From the NCBI GenBank assembly GCA_025966225.1, contig JAOPVI010000259.1, forward strand, positions 1 to 57,117: a stretch of DNA of 57,117 nucleotides, in the 5' to 3' direction. Positions 55,424 to 57,117 of the stretch are shown piece by piece. A program made the translations under genes and the position numbers. How positions within the stretch are numbered: the stretch's first letter is position 1; the number at the start of each line of letters is the position of its first letter. The stretch comes from Mycobacterium sp. Lineage in GTDB: Bacteria > Actinomycetota > Actinomycetes > Mycobacteriales > Mycobacteriaceae. The notes below the pieces were generated by a model. The model was not told the origin of the DNA. It saw only the letters and a list, made by a program, of their open reading frames with translations, and made no database searches.

Positions 55424-55475
55424 CTTTAGAAGTCCCAGTCCTCGTCGGTGGTGTTGAGGCCTTGCCGATGACGTA
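55424..55475. repeat. Degenerate copy of the nrdF 3' end (putative att-like repeat, distal copy)
   Basis: 52 bp identical to 56500-56552 except for one missing base after TGGTGTTGA. It is preceded by unrelated sequence and diverges after GATGACGTA. The two copies bound a 1.08-kb segment. Confidence 0.85.
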
Positions 55476-55538
55476 CACGACCCGGATGGCAGGCTGGTGG
55501 CGCGTGGCACCACCACCTGCATCATCCACCGGTAGCTA

Positions 55539-55910
55539 TTACTGCGTGCCGAATACCTTCTCCTGCATGGCGGTGTCGCCGAATATCTGCCCTTTGACGA
55601 TCTTGCCGTTTTGGACCGTCCACACGTCGGCCTCCTGGCTGGTTTGTCCGCCGGCGGTGACTTCGGAAAGCACGACGACGACGTCGCCGTCCGCGAAGAA
55701 CTCCTTGGGCGCCACGGATGTCTGCTGCCCGACCAGTCGCTGCAACATGACAGCCAGCTCGGCCTTGCCCTTGAAGGTGCCGCTGATCACGCTGTTACCC
55801 GTGGCGATCCACACGATGTTGTCGTCGAAGACCGCCATCGTCGCCTCAGGGTCGCCCGCGTTGAACGCGGCGTAGCCACCCTTGATGATCTCGACATTCT
55901 GATTCGCCAT
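55539..55910 (-). CDS. SnoaL/NTF2-like polyketide-cyclase-fold protein
   Basis: ATG 55910 (MANQNVEIIKGGYAAFNAGD) with a GGGG ribosome site gives 123 aa; the 15 codons upstream are not family-like. It has the SnoaL-like pattern: helix VEIIKGGYAAFNAGDPEATMAVFDDNIVW, then strands SVISGTFKGKAELAVMLQRL, FFADGDVVVVLSEVTAGG, EADVWTVQNGKIVKGQIFGDT. These small cone-shaped proteins are hydrolases, isomerases or binding proteins; no catalytic Asp-His pair is obvious to me. It is the only intact gene inside the repeat-bounded segment. Confidence 0.82.
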   Translation of the reverse strand: MANQNVEIIKGGYAAFNAGDPEATMAVFDDNIVWIATGNSVISGTFKGKAELAVMLQRLVGQQTSVAPKEFFADGDVVVVLSEVTAGGQTSQEADVWTVQNGKIVKGQIFGDTAMQEKVFGTQ

Positions 55911-56056
55911 TGAAATCCCCTCTGAATAGGTTGGTGCCCTAGCCGATGCCGGCACGAGAAGTATCTGGCCTACTCAGATGGATCGACTAGAGTACCGCCC
56001 TACTCGACTTTCGGTGAGTTCGACCAGGCCGGCGAACCCTACTCGCCGTTCACGCC

Positions 56057-56090
56057 AGTTATCTGTAACTGTGGGCAAAATGTGGGCACG
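56057..56090. repeat. Small dyad and tandem GTGGGCA motif, recombination-site-like
   Basis: AGTTATCTGTAACT (56057-56070, 5-bp arms) is followed by GTGGGCAAAATGTGGGCACG (56071-56090), a direct repeat of GTGGGCA. Such motifs are common next to integrase attachment sites in mycobacterial elements (recollection). No integrase gene is in the window. Confidence 0.35.
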
Positions 56091-56132
56091 GAGAGGGCAC
56101 GGGTGTCCCTCAGTTGGCGTGGGGCCGCTGCC

Positions 56133-56297
56133 TCAGCGTCGCCCGTCGCGGATCTGGTAGACGCGCGGCAGCGATAGCCCGGCCGCCTCGGCGAGCTTCT
56201 CGCCGGGGATGCCGTGCTCGAAGCCGTCGCGGATCAGTTGGCGTAGCTACGGTGTCACTTTCGGCGGCTCGGTGTCGGCCCGCGCCGGGCGAGGGGT
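56133..56297 (-). pseudogene. Broken helix-turn-helix gene fragment with internal TAG
   Basis: One frame reads ADTEPPKVTP, then TAG (56247-56249), then LRQLIRDGFEHGIPGEKLAE and AAGLSLPRVYQIRDGRR to TGA at 56133-56135. The second part is a HTH of the kind ending small phage-type or recombinase-associated proteins (GLSLPRVYQIRDGRR). A TGA closes the frame upstream at 56298-56300. GAG to TAG at the internal stop would restore a sensible VTPELRQL. Probably a mobile-element leftover. Confidence 0.55.
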
Positions 56298-56499
56298 TCA
56301 CCGACGCGGGCCGGTCTTAGAATTGCGCCTCAGCGCACCCATGTCATCACCGCTGACACCCATCCATGCCCCCCGCTAGCTGGAATCTGCGCTGCTGCCC
56401 GTTGACAGCCATCCGTACTCGACTGCCACCAAAGACCTATGGTTCGACGAGCGAGTAGACCGTCTAATCACCACCAGTAGAAGGATGCTGATAGGACCC

Positions 56500-57117
<618 letters not shown>

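Noticed and set aside
56110..56301. 63-codon minus-strand ORF as a gene
   Set aside because: It is a different frame from the HTH fragment and Arg/Ala-rich without motifs; the HTH frame, although broken, carries the recognisable protein.

Overview
The window is high-G+C actinobacterial DNA from a mycobacterium, most likely a rapid-growing Mycolicibacterium-type species. The main evidence is gene order. Scattered along the window, in the same order and orientation, are counterparts of the Mycobacterium tuberculosis block from Rv3024c to Rv3048c: mnmA, iscS, an acyltransferase/GNAT pair, etfA/etfB, the methylglucose-lipopolysaccharide (MGLP) genes (methyltransferase, GH57 enzyme, glycosyltransferase, later an acyltransferase), a PQQ-propeller lipoprotein, a secreted DUF3298-like protein, two methyltransferases, an EchA17-like protein, a NUDIX protein, an ABC ATPase, serB2, ctaD, fecB, adhC, a DUF3349 protein and nrdF2. 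I recognised these from protein features and remembered synteny; no search was run.

Layout. 1-1.5 kb: the 3' part of a hydrolase-cyclase fusion and a frameshifted 13E12-type remnant. 1.5-7.4 kb: tRNA thiolation, lipid acylation and electron-transfer flavoprotein genes on the minus strand. 7.6-11.3 kb: MGLP genes on the plus strand. 11.4-18 kb: accessory genes (a PLP decarboxylase, an MFS-ArsR fusion, a large cyclase/ATPase). 18-29 kb: conserved core with a long, tightly overlapped minus-strand operon (26.4 to 20.9 kb), headed by a small protein and a YczE-like membrane protein that diverge from a MocR regulator. 29.2-30.9 kb: ctaD, interrupted by an in-frame TAA. 31-32 kb: fecB.

32.2-48.5 kb is the most striking part: a ureide/hydantoin catabolic island. 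One minus-strand operon encodes a two-domain ABC ATPase, two permeases, a cysteine hydrolase, a solute-binding lipoprotein, a lactonase-like metallo-beta-lactamase, allantoinase, an allantoin/hydantoin-racemase-like protein, allantoicase, a possible 35-aa peptide and an Fe(II)/2-oxoglutarate-type oxygenase. A divergent TetR regulator and a minus-strand urea-carboxylase-family enzyme complete it. I find four copies of one dyad, CTRTCRNNTGACAG. They form two pairs, each 94-95 bp apart: one pair upstream of the transporter operon and TetR gene, the other upstream of the carboxylase. This predicts a single TetR regulon. Translational coupling is extreme, including two duplicated 11-codon mini-ORFs joined by ATGA overlaps between the permease genes.

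48.5-57.1 kb: adhC and DUF3349, then an accessory insertion (APC permease, GH13 glucosidase, GT4 glycosyltransferase, an orphan small gene in a more A+T-rich setting). Next comes a 1.08-kb segment bounded by two near-identical copies of the nrdF 3' end, holding a SnoaL-like gene and a broken HTH gene: the footprint of an integration or duplication event at nrdF. No tRNA, rRNA, CRISPR array or complete insertion sequence was seen.
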